Shown: one piece after another, positions 18,936 through 26,597 of the stretch
Layout of the letters: each line of letters opens with the position of its first letter
Position numbering within the stretch: the first letter of the stretch is position 1
NCBI GenBank assembly: GCA_023228995.1
Contig: JALOAD010000040.1
Span: forward strand, 1-33,219
Direction of reading: 5' to 3'
Length of the DNA stretch: 33,219 bases
Source of the DNA: Candidatus Muiribacterium halophilum
GTDB lineage: Bacteria; Muiribacteriota; Muiribacteriia; Muiribacteriales; Muiribacteriaceae
Translations under genes and position numbers: made by a program
Notes under the pieces: model-generated
The model's database searches: none
Seen by the model: the letters and a program-made list of their open reading frames with translations, nothing else
Told to the model about the DNA's origin: nothing

Positions 18936-19238
18936 TTATTTTTGAAATATAATCTTTCCAACTCTATCAATGTGTTCAATCAAATCAGAATTATCTATAT
19001 TGGAATAAATTGATATATCAAATTTATAAATCAAATTCAATTCATCAATATCATCCATAATAGAATACAGTAAATCTACCTTCAAATTTTCACCAATAAT
19101 TGTAATATCAATATCTGAACCATTCTTATAATTTCCTTTAGCTCTAGAACCATAAAGTATAACTTTTGATATATTACTATGTTTTCTAAATATATTTTCA
19201 AGATTTTCAAAAATCTTCTCATCAATCCCATATTCCAT
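18936..19238 (-). CDS. mntA: MntA-type minimal nucleotidyltransferase (antitoxin), 100 aa
   Basis: The active-site signature GS-x10-D-x-D is complete: G30 S31, then D42 and D44 (LYGSRAKGNYKNGSDIDI). A third carboxylate is supplied by D74 (KFDISIY). The length is right for a minimal nucleotidyltransferase. In type VII toxin-antitoxin pairs MntA transfers AMP to a tyrosine of the HEPN toxin HepT and so silences it. The gene begins 3 bases after the HepT-like gene and ends 16 bases before recC. All catalytic residues are present, so it should be active. The HI0073-type pairing is equally apt as a name. Confidence 0.87.
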   Translation of the reverse strand: MEYGIDEKIFENLENIFRKHSNISKVILYGSRAKGNYKNGSDIDITIIGENLKVDLLYSIMDDIDELNLIYKFDISIYSNIDNSDLIEHIDRVGKIIFQK

Positions 19239-19241
19239 AAT

Positions 19242-19664
19242 TTATAATTTCCTATTAACCGCTTCGTCTTCAAGCCTTAAAACAAGATCCTGAAAAACCT
19301 TATGATATAAATTAACAACATCTTCGTAAATTTCCTGTGCAATTTTTTCATTGTAAGTATGAGAACTAAGTTGTCTACTTCTAACACTTTTCATAAGATT
19401 AACACCATCTACAACAAGTCCCCTTTCAAAAGCAAGCCTGAAAGCATCTTTACTACCCTGAATATTTGATTCACCAATATTTTCATAAAAATCCTTAACA
19501 GTATTCCATGCAAGCTCATAGGTAAATTCAAAAGCTTGAATTAGCCCTTGTTTTTCAAGATTTGAAAGTTCTCTATCTTTTGCAGTATTAACTGCTTCTG
19601 AAAGATTATCAAAAGCTTTTCTGAAATTTTTTAATCTCTGCTTCCATCTAATATCTTTAGTCAA
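19242..19664 (-). CDS. hepT: HepT/HI0074-type HEPN protein (toxin of a type VII pair), 140 aa
   Basis: An all-helical protein of the HI0074 'nucleotidyltransferase substrate-binding' family. It carries R97-x4-H102-x-Y104 (RQLSSHTY), the RX4HXY motif of HEPN RNase toxins, whose tyrosine is the residue that MntA adenylylates in studied pairs. Other family landmarks are GLIQAFEFTYELAWNTVKDF (40-59) and SKDAFRLAFERGLV (71-84). The start is TTG at 19664, supported by AAAGGTG eight bases upstream. Order toxin, antitoxin, recC, recB, recD is unusual. HI0074 was once regarded only as a substrate-binding subunit, so toxicity is inferred from the motif. Confidence 0.85.
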   Translation of the reverse strand: MTKDIRWKQRLKNFRKAFDNLSEAVNTAKDRELSNLEKQGLIQAFEFTYELAWNTVKDFYENIGESNIQGSKDAFRLAFERGLVVDGVNLMKSVRSRQLSSHTYNEKIAQEIYEDVVNLYHKVFQDLVLRLEDEAVNRKL

Positions 19665-19708
19665 AACATCACCTTTTTATATTTATTTTTTAAAAATATA
19701 TCGAATTA

Positions 19709-19714
19709 ATTATA
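19709..19714 (-). promoter_or_regulatory. -10 box of the hepT-mntA-recCBD operon
   Basis: A consensus TATAAT on the minus strand lies 45 bases upstream of the TTG start. The -35 region (around 19732-19737, ATGTTT) is a poor match, so the promoter may be weak or regulated. Confidence 0.5.
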
Positions 19715-19768
19715 CCATAAAGTATTTATAAAAACATTACCGATCAGAGTTCGTTTAGTTTTTAATTT

Positions 19769-20614
19769 TTAACAATAATATATCTTTCTTTCCCATTCTT
19801 TACATTTTTTACCATTTACAAAAAACTGTCTTTTTATCCAATTCCCGTTTTTATCATATTGATAATAATAATTTTCATCAATATACTCAGAATTGGATTT
19901 TGTTCTTAAAATTTCTAAACATGATTTACATTTATTATTTTTTGAAAATCCTTTTTTATGATAATTTGTGCAATATAAATGACTTTTTATAAGATTAAGT
20001 TCTGGATTGTATATATTTTTTTGATAAAAAACCTGATAATCTCCCAAAAATACATCAGTAATATTTCCAGAATCATCTATTACTTCAACACAAAATTTAT
20101 GGTTATCAGTTTCAAAAAATTTGTATTTAAGATTTTTTACAATTTCGGTAGAATAGCTATCTGGATAAAATGATTTGATTATAACTTCATTATTCTTAAA
20201 ATCATAATCAGCTATGATAATTTCCTTTGTTTCATTGGAATCAGCCTTATCATAAAATTTTTCTTTAATAAGACCTAAGTTATTTCTTTTAAAATAAGTT
20301 TTTGAAATTTTAGGTTCTTCTACCAAACTATTACCAACCTGAAATCTAAAAAACATTTTTTTATTCTTCATCTTGATAATTTTACCATTTTCGTCATAAA
20401 AACATATACATGAAACCTCGTCTTCCCACTCATGTTTTACTGTTCTTTTATTTAAAACTCCGTTTTCTGAATATTCACATGATATATCATTAGAAAAATT
20501 TCCATAATTAAACAATACATTTTTTAATTTACCATCTTTAGAAAATTTAAACTTTCTTATGTCAAATAAATTTCCTTCTGCATCATACTTTTTTTCAGCA
20601 CAAATTTCCCCTAA
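19769..20614 (-). pseudogene. 5'-truncated YD-repeat-like protein remnant
   Basis: The open frame runs from just after a TAA at 20617-20615 to 19769. It contains clear YD-like beta repeats: EKKYDAEGNLFDIRKF, CFYDENGKIIKM, YYYQYDKNGNWIKRQF. A Cys cluster (CTNYHKKGFSKNNKCKSC) could bind metal. No credible start exists: the first usable codon is TTG at 20515, without a ribosome binding site and in the middle of a repeat, while repeat homology continues upstream of it. I read this as the C-terminal end of a longer Rhs/YD or antigen-like protein that lost its 5' part. It could instead be a live short gene using a rare start. Confidence 0.6.
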
Positions 20615-20663
20615 TTATTAAATTCAACAAAAAAGTGTATAATTAAAAAACAGAGGAATACTT

Positions 20664-20840
20664 ATGAAGAAAATTTATAAGTAATATGATGAAGAATTTA
20701 AAAATCTTGAAACATTAAATTTGTTTTCTCATAATTTCACAGATATAAATAATCAAATAGAAAAATTAAAAAGTAATAAAAATATAAAAACATTTTATAT
20801 ACAAAAATGTAAAAACATTAAAGACTATTTTTCTGTATAA
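20664..20840 (+). pseudogene. Small LRR-like reading frame with a TAA at codon 7
   Basis: AGAGGA and ATG (20664) open a frame reading MKKIYK, then TAA (20682-20684), then 51 codons (YDEEFKNLETLNLF..., ...IKTFYIQKCKNIKDYF) to a TAA at 20838. The spacing of Leu and Ile (LETLNL, IEKLKSNKNIKTF) resembles a leucine-rich repeat edge. A TATAAT lies about 24 bases before the start. A promoter, RBS and open frame around one stop codon suggest a recently broken small gene or a fragment of an LRR protein. Confidence 0.5.
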
Positions 20841-21010
20841 ACATTTTGAGGTTATAATATAATTTACTTTTTTATAGATAAAAAATATTTCTTAAAAATT
20901 ATTTTACTTTATATATTAGATTAGTTAAAGTATTTATTATTATTTATATCTGATCGGCCTGATTTGTTGTAATTGGTAACCTATAAATATTAATCAAAAA
21001 AGGAGTTTAA

Positions 21011-21556
21011 ATGAACAATATCACCATCGAAGAATTCTTAGAATTAACATTTCAAAATTTGCGAAAAACATATGATACGGACAATAAATTCCAACTTTTT
21101 TTTCCAATAAAAAGAGATCAAAAACCAAGATACTCAGAACAAGAAGCTAGAGTTTGTGCTATTAAAACATGTTTTGATAAAAACATAAAATTCTCTGTTG
21201 AAACTCCTACTAAAGGAGAATATTTTTTTTCAGGAAAAGAATCAAATAAAAGAAGCGGAAGTATTGATCTTCAAGTAATTATAAAAGAAAAATATTATAA
21301 TATTGAATTTAAATTTGGAACAAATAAAGTGGATAATGAATTAGAAAAATTTAATGAAAATCCTGATAATGTAATGTTTTTTTTATTTAAAAATACAGAT
21401 AAAGGTACAATAAAAACTCTTTTAAAAAATATAACTAATTATACTTGCAAAGAAGATAAATCAAAAAACATATCGCCAAACAATCTTTTATTGGCTGTTT
21501 ATATTTTAGAAACAAATGAAAGAGCAATTGTTAAAGTTAATTCTAAAGAACATTGA
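21011..21556 (+). CDS. Putative PD-(D/E)xK-fold nuclease-like protein, 181 aa
   Basis: I do not recognise the family. Residues 80-102 read RSGSIDLQVI, then KYYNIEFKFG, which puts D86, E99 and K101 in the arrangement of the PD-(D/E)xK core: Asp ending one strand, then Glu-x-Lys on the next. Glu43 and Glu45 in YSEQEAR could be the helix acid. The N-terminus (IEEFLELTFQNLRKTY) is helical. AGGAG lies 7 bases before the ATG. After the TGA the same frame continues for 16 sensible codons (CLLENTDELIEKLNLK), so the C-terminus may be shortened. It sits among gene remnants with no partner methylase. Confidence 0.55.
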   Translation: MNNITIEEFLELTFQNLRKTYDTDNKFQLFFPIKRDQKPRYSEQEARVCAIKTCFDKNIKFSVETPTKGEYFFSGKESNKRSGSIDLQVIIKEKYYNIEFKFGTNKVDNELEKFNENPDNVMFFLFKNTDKGTIKTLLKNITNYTCKEDKSKNISPNNLLLAVYILETNERAIVKVNSKEH

Positions 21557-21698
21557 TGTTTATTGGAAAATACAGATGAATTAATCGAAAAATTAAATTT
21601 AAAATAAAGATATTTCTTATGATTCATTATTTTTTATATTTTGCAACAAATCCATTTTTATTTTAGTTATATTTGTAACAATAATAGCATTCTGGAAT

Positions 21699-21740
21699 TT
21701 TTTGACTATCAATTTTTGATTGTCAATTTTTGATTGTCAA
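21699..21740. repeat. Three tandem 14-bp units
   Basis: Unit 1 is TTTTTGACTATCAA; units 2 and 3 are both TTTTTGATTGTCAA. Each unit contains TTGA...TCAA, so it can form a small hairpin or a dyad binding site. Confidence 0.8.
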
Positions 21741-21820
21741 TTTTCAATACTTATTTCAATCTTTGTTTAGTATTATTTTTTTTCATTATTTACAGTTTAA
21801 TGTTTGCATGATTTTATAAG

Positions 21821-21842
21821 CAATTGAACCCTCTGAATAAAT
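21821..21842 (-). repeat. Dispersed 23-bp motif, copy E
   Basis: Minus strand ATTTATTCAGAGG then GTTCAATTG, preceded by TATAAAATTATG in the same orientation. It lies 128 bases before the metallo-beta-lactamase pseudogene and points away from it. Confidence 0.65.
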
Positions 21843-21969
21843 CATAATTTTATATTTTGTTTAATATCATAGTTTTTGGTTTATGTTTAAAGAAAACATA
21901 TATAAAAACAACTTTTTATTGATTAAACAAGTTAATAACAAGCTTAAATAAAATTTATTAGGAGGTTTT

Positions 21970-22379
21970 ATGAAATTTCATGTTCATGGTGGAAAAAATG
22001 AAATTGGTGGCAATTGTATAGAAATCATAAATGAAGGTAAAAGTATTATTCTTGATGTTGGAATTCCTGTTGAAGCTAATAAGCCTCACAAAGATTATAT
22101 GCCTAATATTAAAGGTTTATATGAAAAAGATCCTAATCTTTTAGGCATATTTATTTCTCATTCTCATATAGATCATTTCGGACTTCTAAAGTATTTAAAA
22201 CAGGAAAAAATTTTATAATTGATTTATATACAGCTGAAGTTCTTAATAAAATATCAAATAAAAATATTCCAAAATTAAATATCCATTGTTCAGGACATGT
22301 TTATCAAAAAGATATTTCTAATTTAATATCTAAATTATCTCCAAAAGAAACAATTTTTGTTCATACTAATGCAAATTGA
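21970..22379 (+). pseudogene. Metallo-beta-lactamase-fold hydrolase, internally deleted and frameshifted
   Basis: A strong AGGAGG precedes the ATG. The first 82 codons give GGKNEIGGNCIEI, LDVG and the metal-binding HxHxDH (FISHSHIDHFGLL), then stop at TAA 22216-22218. The neighbouring frame picks up at KTGKNFIIDLYTAEVL and continues through HCSGHVYQKDI and SPKETIFVHTNAN to TGA at 22377. These are N- and C-terminal parts of an RNase J-like or exonuclease-type enzyme of about 400 residues; roughly the middle third is gone. The enzyme cannot be active. Confidence 0.8.
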
Positions 22380-22421
22380 GACCTCTTATTAAATGATATA
22401 ACATATAGAAGCAAATTATAT

Positions 22422-22444
22422 ATTTATTCTGAGGATTCAATTAA
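22422..22444 (+). repeat. Dispersed 23-bp motif, copy C
   Basis: Reads ATTTATTCTGAGG then ATTCAATTAA, with TATATA directly before it. It ends 43 bases upstream of the pncC start. Confidence 0.65.
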
Positions 22445-22487
22445 TTAATTTATTTACTTTTTGTTGTTAAGAGTTTAGAATTTTGTT

Positions 22488-22988
22488 ATGAATTTATCTG
22501 AAACGATAAAAATTAAAAATAATATTGGAATTTCTGCTGAAAATGCTGTTAATTTTCTTAAAGAAAATAAACTTACTCTTTCAATTGCGGAATCGTGTAC
22601 AGGTGGAATGATTTGTTCTTCGATTGTTGATATACCTGGTTCTTCTGAGGTGTTTCTTGAAGGTTGCATTACTTATTCAAATAAAGCAAAAATCTCTAGA
22701 TTAAATGTAAATTCAAATACTTTAGAAAAATATGGTGCTGTAAGTTCTAAAACTGCTTGTGAAATGGCAGAGGGTATTGCTTTGACTTCAAACTCAAATA
22801 TTGGAATATCAACAACGGGAATTGCTGGTCCGACTGGCGGAAGTTCCAAAAAACCTGTTGGTCTTGTGTATATTGGTTTGTATTACAAAGATAAAGTGCA
22901 ATGTTTTAAATATATATTCACTGGTGATAGAAATTTAATAAGATGTATGGCAACTCTAAAAGCTTTGGATTTAATCTATAATATATAA
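22488..22988 (+). CDS. pncC: PncC/CinA C-terminal family nicotinamide-nucleotide amidohydrolase, 166 aa
   Basis: Stand-alone CinA C-terminal domain, which deamidates nicotinamide mononucleotide to nicotinate mononucleotide in pyridine nucleotide salvage. Motifs are SIAESCTGGMICSSI (32-46, with the active Ser36 and the Thr-Gly-Gly loop), ITYSNKAK (61-68), YGAVSSKTACEMAEG and STTGIAGPTGG. The length matches single-domain PncC. The ATG has only a weak AAGAG upstream. It converges with the zinc-ribbon gene, with the two stops 3 bases apart. No partner for NAD synthesis lies nearby. Confidence 0.92.
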   Translation: MNLSETIKIKNNIGISAENAVNFLKENKLTLSIAESCTGGMICSSIVDIPGSSEVFLEGCITYSNKAKISRLNVNSNTLEKYGAVSSKTACEMAEGIALTSNSNIGISTTGIAGPTGGSSKKPVGLVYIGLYYKDKVQCFKYIFTGDRNLIRCMATLKALDLIYNI

Positions 22989-22991
22989 TAA

Positions 22992-23501
22992 TTAATATTT
23001 AGGATCTGGAAACGAGTTAGCCCAGCCAAGACCATCGCAACCCGGACAAACTCTTCCTGCAAAACTACCTTTTCCGTCACATTTTCCACACAAAGTCGGA
23101 TTATCGCTTAGACTATATCCATAACCATCATCTCCACATTTATCACAGCCTTTACCATTACAACTTTTACATATTACATCGGTAGAAATATAAATATCAT
23201 ATGCTGGATTCATAGTTTTTTCATCTAAACTAAAAGTTGTTATTTGTTTGTGAATAAAGTAAAAAAGTCTTTTTTTAGCAATTATTTTATTTCTGAATTG
23301 TTTTTTATCATTTAATGAATAAGAATTACCTATTATATTTTTTGTAAGTGAAATTATATCATCTATGAGTTTGTAATAAACTTTAGTGTTATTAATAATA
23401 ATTTTTCGTGCTTTTTTTTCATAATTGGATTTTATATTAGATTCTGAAAATGCTATTATAGATGATAAAATCATAAATATTAGAGTACATTTTTTAAACA
23501 T
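22992..23501 (-). CDS. Secreted protein with a DnaJ-type CxxCxGxG zinc ribbon, 169 aa
   Basis: Residues 1-20 form a signal peptide (MFKKCTLIFMILSSIIAFSES). A helical Lys-rich region (25-95) follows. The C-terminal third carries paired cysteines in the style of the DnaJ zinc-binding domain: CKSCNGKGCDKCG, then CGKCDGKG and CPGCDGLGW. DnaJ itself is cytoplasmic, so an exported version without a J domain is not a co-chaperone in the usual sense; zinc binding or a disulfide-linked fold is an inference. GGAGG lies 6 bases before the ATG. No operon partner. Confidence 0.75.
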   Translation of the reverse strand: MFKKCTLIFMILSSIIAFSESNIKSNYEKKARKIIINNTKVYYKLIDDIISLTKNIIGNSYSLNDKKQFRNKIIAKKRLFYFIHKQITTFSLDEKTMNPAYDIYISTDVICKSCNGKGCDKCGDDGYGYSLSDNPTLCGKCDGKGSFAGRVCPGCDGLGWANSFPDPKY

Positions 23502-23675
23502 AAAAAACCTCCAGCAATTATTATTAATTATATGTGTTTTTGCATTATTTTACAAATTTTATATTATTTTTTATACTATTTCATATTACTTATATTTCTT
23601 AAATTTTTTTTGAAATTAAAAATTTACCTGAAAATTATTAATTTTAGATTTACATTTATCGCTATATCCATTATG

Positions 23676-23698
23676 ATTTAATCAGAGGATTCAATTAA
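23676..23698 (+). repeat. Dispersed 23-bp motif, copy B
   Basis: Reads ATTTAATCAGAGG then ATTCAATTAA. It ends 17 bases before the start of the phosphatase gene, just in front of its AGGAG site, the same placement as copy A. Confidence 0.75.
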
Positions 23699-23715
23699 TA
23701 AACTTAGGAGTTTTT

Positions 23716-24165
23716 ATGAAATTATATCTTGTTCAGCATGGCGTTTATATTGAAAATGAAAATGGCGATAAAGTACTTTCTGATAATGGCAGAATTGAAA
23801 CTACAAAAGCTGCTTTACATTCTTCTGAATTTTATAATATTGATGTCGATAAGATATATACAAGCACAAAAACAAGAGCTATTCAGACTGCTGAAATTAT
23901 TGGTAAGGTTCTCGGAGATAATATTGAAATTGTTATTGACGAAACTCTTTCTCCTGATTCTAATACTACTCCTTGGAAAAGAATGATTGAAGATAGTAAC
24001 GATAATATTATGGTTGTTGGGCATTTGCCATTTCTTGCTAAACTTCTTTCAATTATATTAGTTACTGATATTGATACTGATATTTTAACTTTTAAGAATT
24101 CATGTATTGTTTGTCTTGAAAGAACTAAAAAAGGTTGGATTATCGACTGGGTCATTAAGGTTTGA
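23716..24165 (+). CDS. sixA: SixA-like histidine phosphatase, 149 aa
   Basis: Member of the histidine phosphatase (phosphoglycerate mutase-like) branch. The usual RHG is QHG here (LVQHG, with H8 the phospho-acceptor); Arg54 in STKTRAIQTAE and H103 in VVGHLPF complete the pocket. The size and NGRIETTKAA region match SixA, which removes phosphate from phosphohistidine, for example on HPt domains or PTS proteins. Replacement of the first Arg by Gln occurs in other SixA-type proteins. AGGAG precedes the ATG by 5 bases and copy B of the dispersed motif lies in its leader. It converges with the yhcH-like gene. Confidence 0.88.
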   Translation: MKLYLVQHGVYIENENGDKVLSDNGRIETTKAALHSSEFYNIDVDKIYTSTKTRAIQTAEIIGKVLGDNIEIVIDETLSPDSNTTPWKRMIEDSNDNIMVVGHLPFLAKLLSIILVTDIDTDILTFKNSCIVCLERTKKGWIIDWVIKV

Positions 24166-24178
24166 GTTTTTTCAAAAC

Positions 24179-24649
24179 TTATTTTGGAAATTCAATTTTA
24201 AATACAATTTTTTTGATTTTTTTTGGAAATTTATTTATTGCACAACCCGGTTCATGTGCATCTTGTGGGAAAAATACTGCAAATTGCTCGTTTTGTAGAT
24301 AAAATTCTGATACATTAATTTGAGATTTTAAAAATTCTACATCTTTTTCTTCATTATAAATTTCAAATATAGTAAGATTTTCTTTATTGGAAAATCTGAT
24401 TTTTTCTTCTCCTGATATTATTATCTGTAAATCTATATATTTTTTGTGAACTTCAAGATTCCCATTGAGTGGACCATTGGGATTTGTTGTATATTCACTT
24501 GAAATTGCATATAACTTGTCTTTTATTATTTCGTATTTCCCTTCTAATAAGTTTTTTAGATTATTATTATCTAGAAATTTATTTATTTCATCTAAATATG
24601 GTATTGTTTCTTTATAAAGTTTTAAATTATCCATTGTATCAAATATCAT
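24179..24649 (-). CDS. YhcH/YjgK/YiaL family sugar-processing protein, 156 aa
   Basis: DUF386 cupin-like family. Signature pieces are EVHKKYIDLQIIISGEEKI (about 72-90), FAVFFPQDAHEPG (with the metal-ligand His) and KIVFKIEFPK at the C-terminus. Relatives are linked to anomer conversion or processing of sugars such as sialic acid. Its ATG overlaps the end of the amylase gene by 11 bases with GGAG in front, so the two are co-translated, pointing to a role in handling sugar released by the amylase. Confidence 0.88.
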   Translation of the reverse strand: MIFDTMDNLKLYKETIPYLDEINKFLDNNNLKNLLEGKYEIIKDKLYAISSEYTTNPNGPLNGNLEVHKKYIDLQIIISGEEKIRFSNKENLTIFEIYNEEKDVEFLKSQINVSEFYLQNEQFAVFFPQDAHEPGCAINKFPKKIKKIVFKIEFPK

Positions 24650-26333
24650 AATAAACTCCGTGATTATCTATTATTTTAGCACTGCAAGGTTTTATTTTAT
24701 AAAAATTTCTTGAATCTTCAAATTCTTCTAAAACATTTGATATATTCACATATGTTATAACAAATTCATCTTCTAGAAATCTTTTAATTTTTAATATATT
24801 ATCATTTATTTTTTTATATTCAAATTCACCATAATTTAAAGCTTTATATTTTTTTCTGATTTTTATTATTTTTTGATAAAATTCAAAAAGTTCATAATTT
24901 ATGGTGTTTTCTTCCTGTTTTTTAACTCCAAATATTGGATGTTTTATTTCATCTTCATATTCTATATCTTCCCATAACATTGGTTTTCTACAATCAGGGT
25001 CATTTGCTCCTTCCATGCCAACTTCATCACCATAATATATCATTGGAGCTCCTGGTGAAATAAACTGAATTACTAATAGAAGTTTTCTGATTTTTTCTAA
25101 ATTTCTTCCTATTCTTCCAATTTTATATTTATGTGAGAATTGTAATTTTGTTTTTTGGAAATGATCTGTCAAACTCAAGTCCATTCCTGCATTTAAAATT
25201 ATATTATTAAGTCTAGCAGTATCATGACTTGAGTATAAATTCTGCATAACAAGAGTATTATTGTAAGGATAACTTGAAAGCAAATTAATCTGTTTTTTTA
25301 TATAATAATCAATTCCTTTTTTATTTAATAAAAGATCAACTGCATTGTAACAAAATGGATAATTCATAAAAGCATGCATTTCATTGTTTAAAATATATTC
25401 AGGGTGTATATGCCAGATTTCTCCAATTATAAGAGCATCTTTTTTTTCATTTATAATATGTTTTGCTAAATTATTAAGAAAACCATGATTTATACAATCA
25501 ACAGCATCAAGTCTCCAGCCATCTATTCCAGAATATCCTTGTCCTGGATTCATCCATCTTGATACAATATCAAATATATATTTTTTTACAGGTTTATTAA
25601 AATCATTTTCTTCTCGAGCAAATTCAGGTAAATTTTTATGTCCAAGCCAACTTTTATATATAAAACCATCTTTATTATTTTTCTGCCAGCGTTTTATTGT
25701 ATACCAATCAAGGTATTTTGAATTTTTTTTATTTTTAATAATATCTTTGAATGCAAAAAAATCTCTTCCTGAATGATTAAAAACTCCATCTATTATAACT
25801 TTTATGCCGTTTTCATGAAAAACTTCAATAAGTTCTAAAAATTCAATATCAGCTTTTGTCCATTGCCATTCTGCTGGATTTTCTGGACTTATTTCTTTAT
25901 TAATTATTTTAAAATCACCTTGTGGATCGCTTCCAAAATAAGGGTCTATGTGATGTAAAACACTTGCATCATATTTATGATTTGAAGGTGCCATAAAAAC
26001 TGGATTAAGATATATTCCTGTAATTCCTAGTTTTTTTAAATATTGTATTGAATCTAAAATTCCTTTGAAATCTCCTCCATATCTTCTGTAATTTACAGTA
26101 TGATAAAATTTATCTGAGATTTCACTTTCCCATTTACTGCGATGAAACCATTCTTTTCCAAAAGGAGTTATTTCCCAATCTTTTATATTTTTTTTAGAAA
26201 AATAACTTAATGTAGGATTATTATGACTATAACCTTTTCTAAATCTTTCAGGAAAAATCTGATACCATATTATTTGTTTTGCCCATTCTGGAACTTTAAG
26301 ATGTGTTTTTTGATTATTTTCATTAAATTTCAT
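24639..26333 (-). CDS. GH13 alpha-amylase family enzyme (neopullulanase/cyclomaltodextrinase type), 564 aa
   Basis: The (beta/alpha)8 motifs are complete: IIDGVFNHSG (region I), GWRLDAVD with nucleophile D276, LIIGEIW with acid/base E305, and SSHDTAR with D371 as the stabilising Asp. WYQIFPERF near residue 23 is the usual start of the barrel in neopullulanase-like GH13_20 enzymes. The start codon at 26333 (ATG) is chosen because the frame further up is an 18-bp hairpin and would need TTG at 26393. No signal peptide, so it should act on maltodextrins in the cytoplasm. It is followed by an overlapping yhcH-like gene. Confidence 0.93.
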   Translation of the reverse strand: MKFNENNQKTHLKVPEWAKQIIWYQIFPERFRKGYSHNNPTLSYFSKKNIKDWEITPFGKEWFHRSKWESEISDKFYHTVNYRRYGGDFKGILDSIQYLKKLGITGIYLNPVFMAPSNHKYDASVLHHIDPYFGSDPQGDFKIINKEISPENPAEWQWTKADIEFLELIEVFHENGIKVIIDGVFNHSGRDFFAFKDIIKNKKNSKYLDWYTIKRWQKNNKDGFIYKSWLGHKNLPEFAREENDFNKPVKKYIFDIVSRWMNPGQGYSGIDGWRLDAVDCINHGFLNNLAKHIINEKKDALIIGEIWHIHPEYILNNEMHAFMNYPFCYNAVDLLLNKKGIDYYIKKQINLLSSYPYNNTLVMQNLYSSHDTARLNNIILNAGMDLSLTDHFQKTKLQFSHKYKIGRIGRNLEKIRKLLLVIQFISPGAPMIYYGDEVGMEGANDPDCRKPMLWEDIEYEDEIKHPIFGVKKQEENTINYELFEFYQKIIKIRKKYKALNYGEFEYKKINDNILKIKRFLEDEFVITYVNISNVLEEFEDSRNFYKIKPCSAKIIDNHGVYYDI

Positions 26334-26348
26334 ATTAAAAGTTTTGGA

Positions 26349-26404
26349 CTGAAAAGACCCTGTCTTCGTAACCCCCTCAAGCAAAAAAGACAAGACCTTT
26401 TCAG
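26349..26404 (-). promoter_or_regulatory. 18-bp wobble-paired leader hairpin before the amylase gene
   Basis: On the minus strand CTGAAAAGGTCTTGTCTT (26404-26387) pairs with AAGACAGGGTCTTTTCAG (26366-26349). All three non-Watson-Crick positions become G-U pairs in this strand but A-C clashes in the other, which points to an RNA made leftwards. The 20-base loop holds GAGGGGG, a Shine-Dalgarno-like string. It lies between the promoter and the ATG. Confidence 0.7.
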
Positions 26405-26454
26405 CTTATATGATTTTTCAAACTAAAAAAATCTTTAAATTTAAATAATTTCTA

Positions 26455-26483
26455 TATATAATTCTAATTATTATCTTTGTAAA
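26455..26483 (-). promoter_or_regulatory. Promoter of the amylase/yhcH pair
   Basis: Minus strand TTTACA (26483-26478), 17-base spacer, TATATA (26460-26455). The start near 26448 gives a leader of about 115 bases that contains the hairpin. Confidence 0.55.
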
Positions 26484-26597
26484 AAGCAAATCTATTTAAT
26501 AAAATAGCAAAAAAGTGATTAAAACAAATATATCTGTCAAAATTATTGTATACTGAATCTTTTTATTATCTTTTGATTAAAAAAATTAAATCCTATA

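Larger units (their letters stand above)
21557..21969. other. Intergenic gap with tandem repeat and dispersed motif
   Basis: It holds the 16-codon tail of the nuclease-like frame (to 21607), the 14-bp tandem repeat at 21699-21740 and copy E of the dispersed motif. Nothing else is recognisable. Confidence 0.5.

Noticed and set aside
19740-20957. CCGATCAGA and TCTGATCGG as inverted ends of a mobile element
   Set aside because: Only nine bases match, with no target duplication or transposase.
9091-21556. Recoded stop codons (TAG or TGA read as sense)
   Set aside because: TAG, TGA and TAA all end intact genes in the window, and interrupted frames also carry frameshifts or TAA.
21699-21740. CRISPR array
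   Set aside because: The units are 14 bp and directly joined with no spacers, and there are no cas genes.
26334-26393. TTG start extending the amylase by 20 residues
   Set aside because: The segment coincides with a strong hairpin and the added residues precede the family's usual start.
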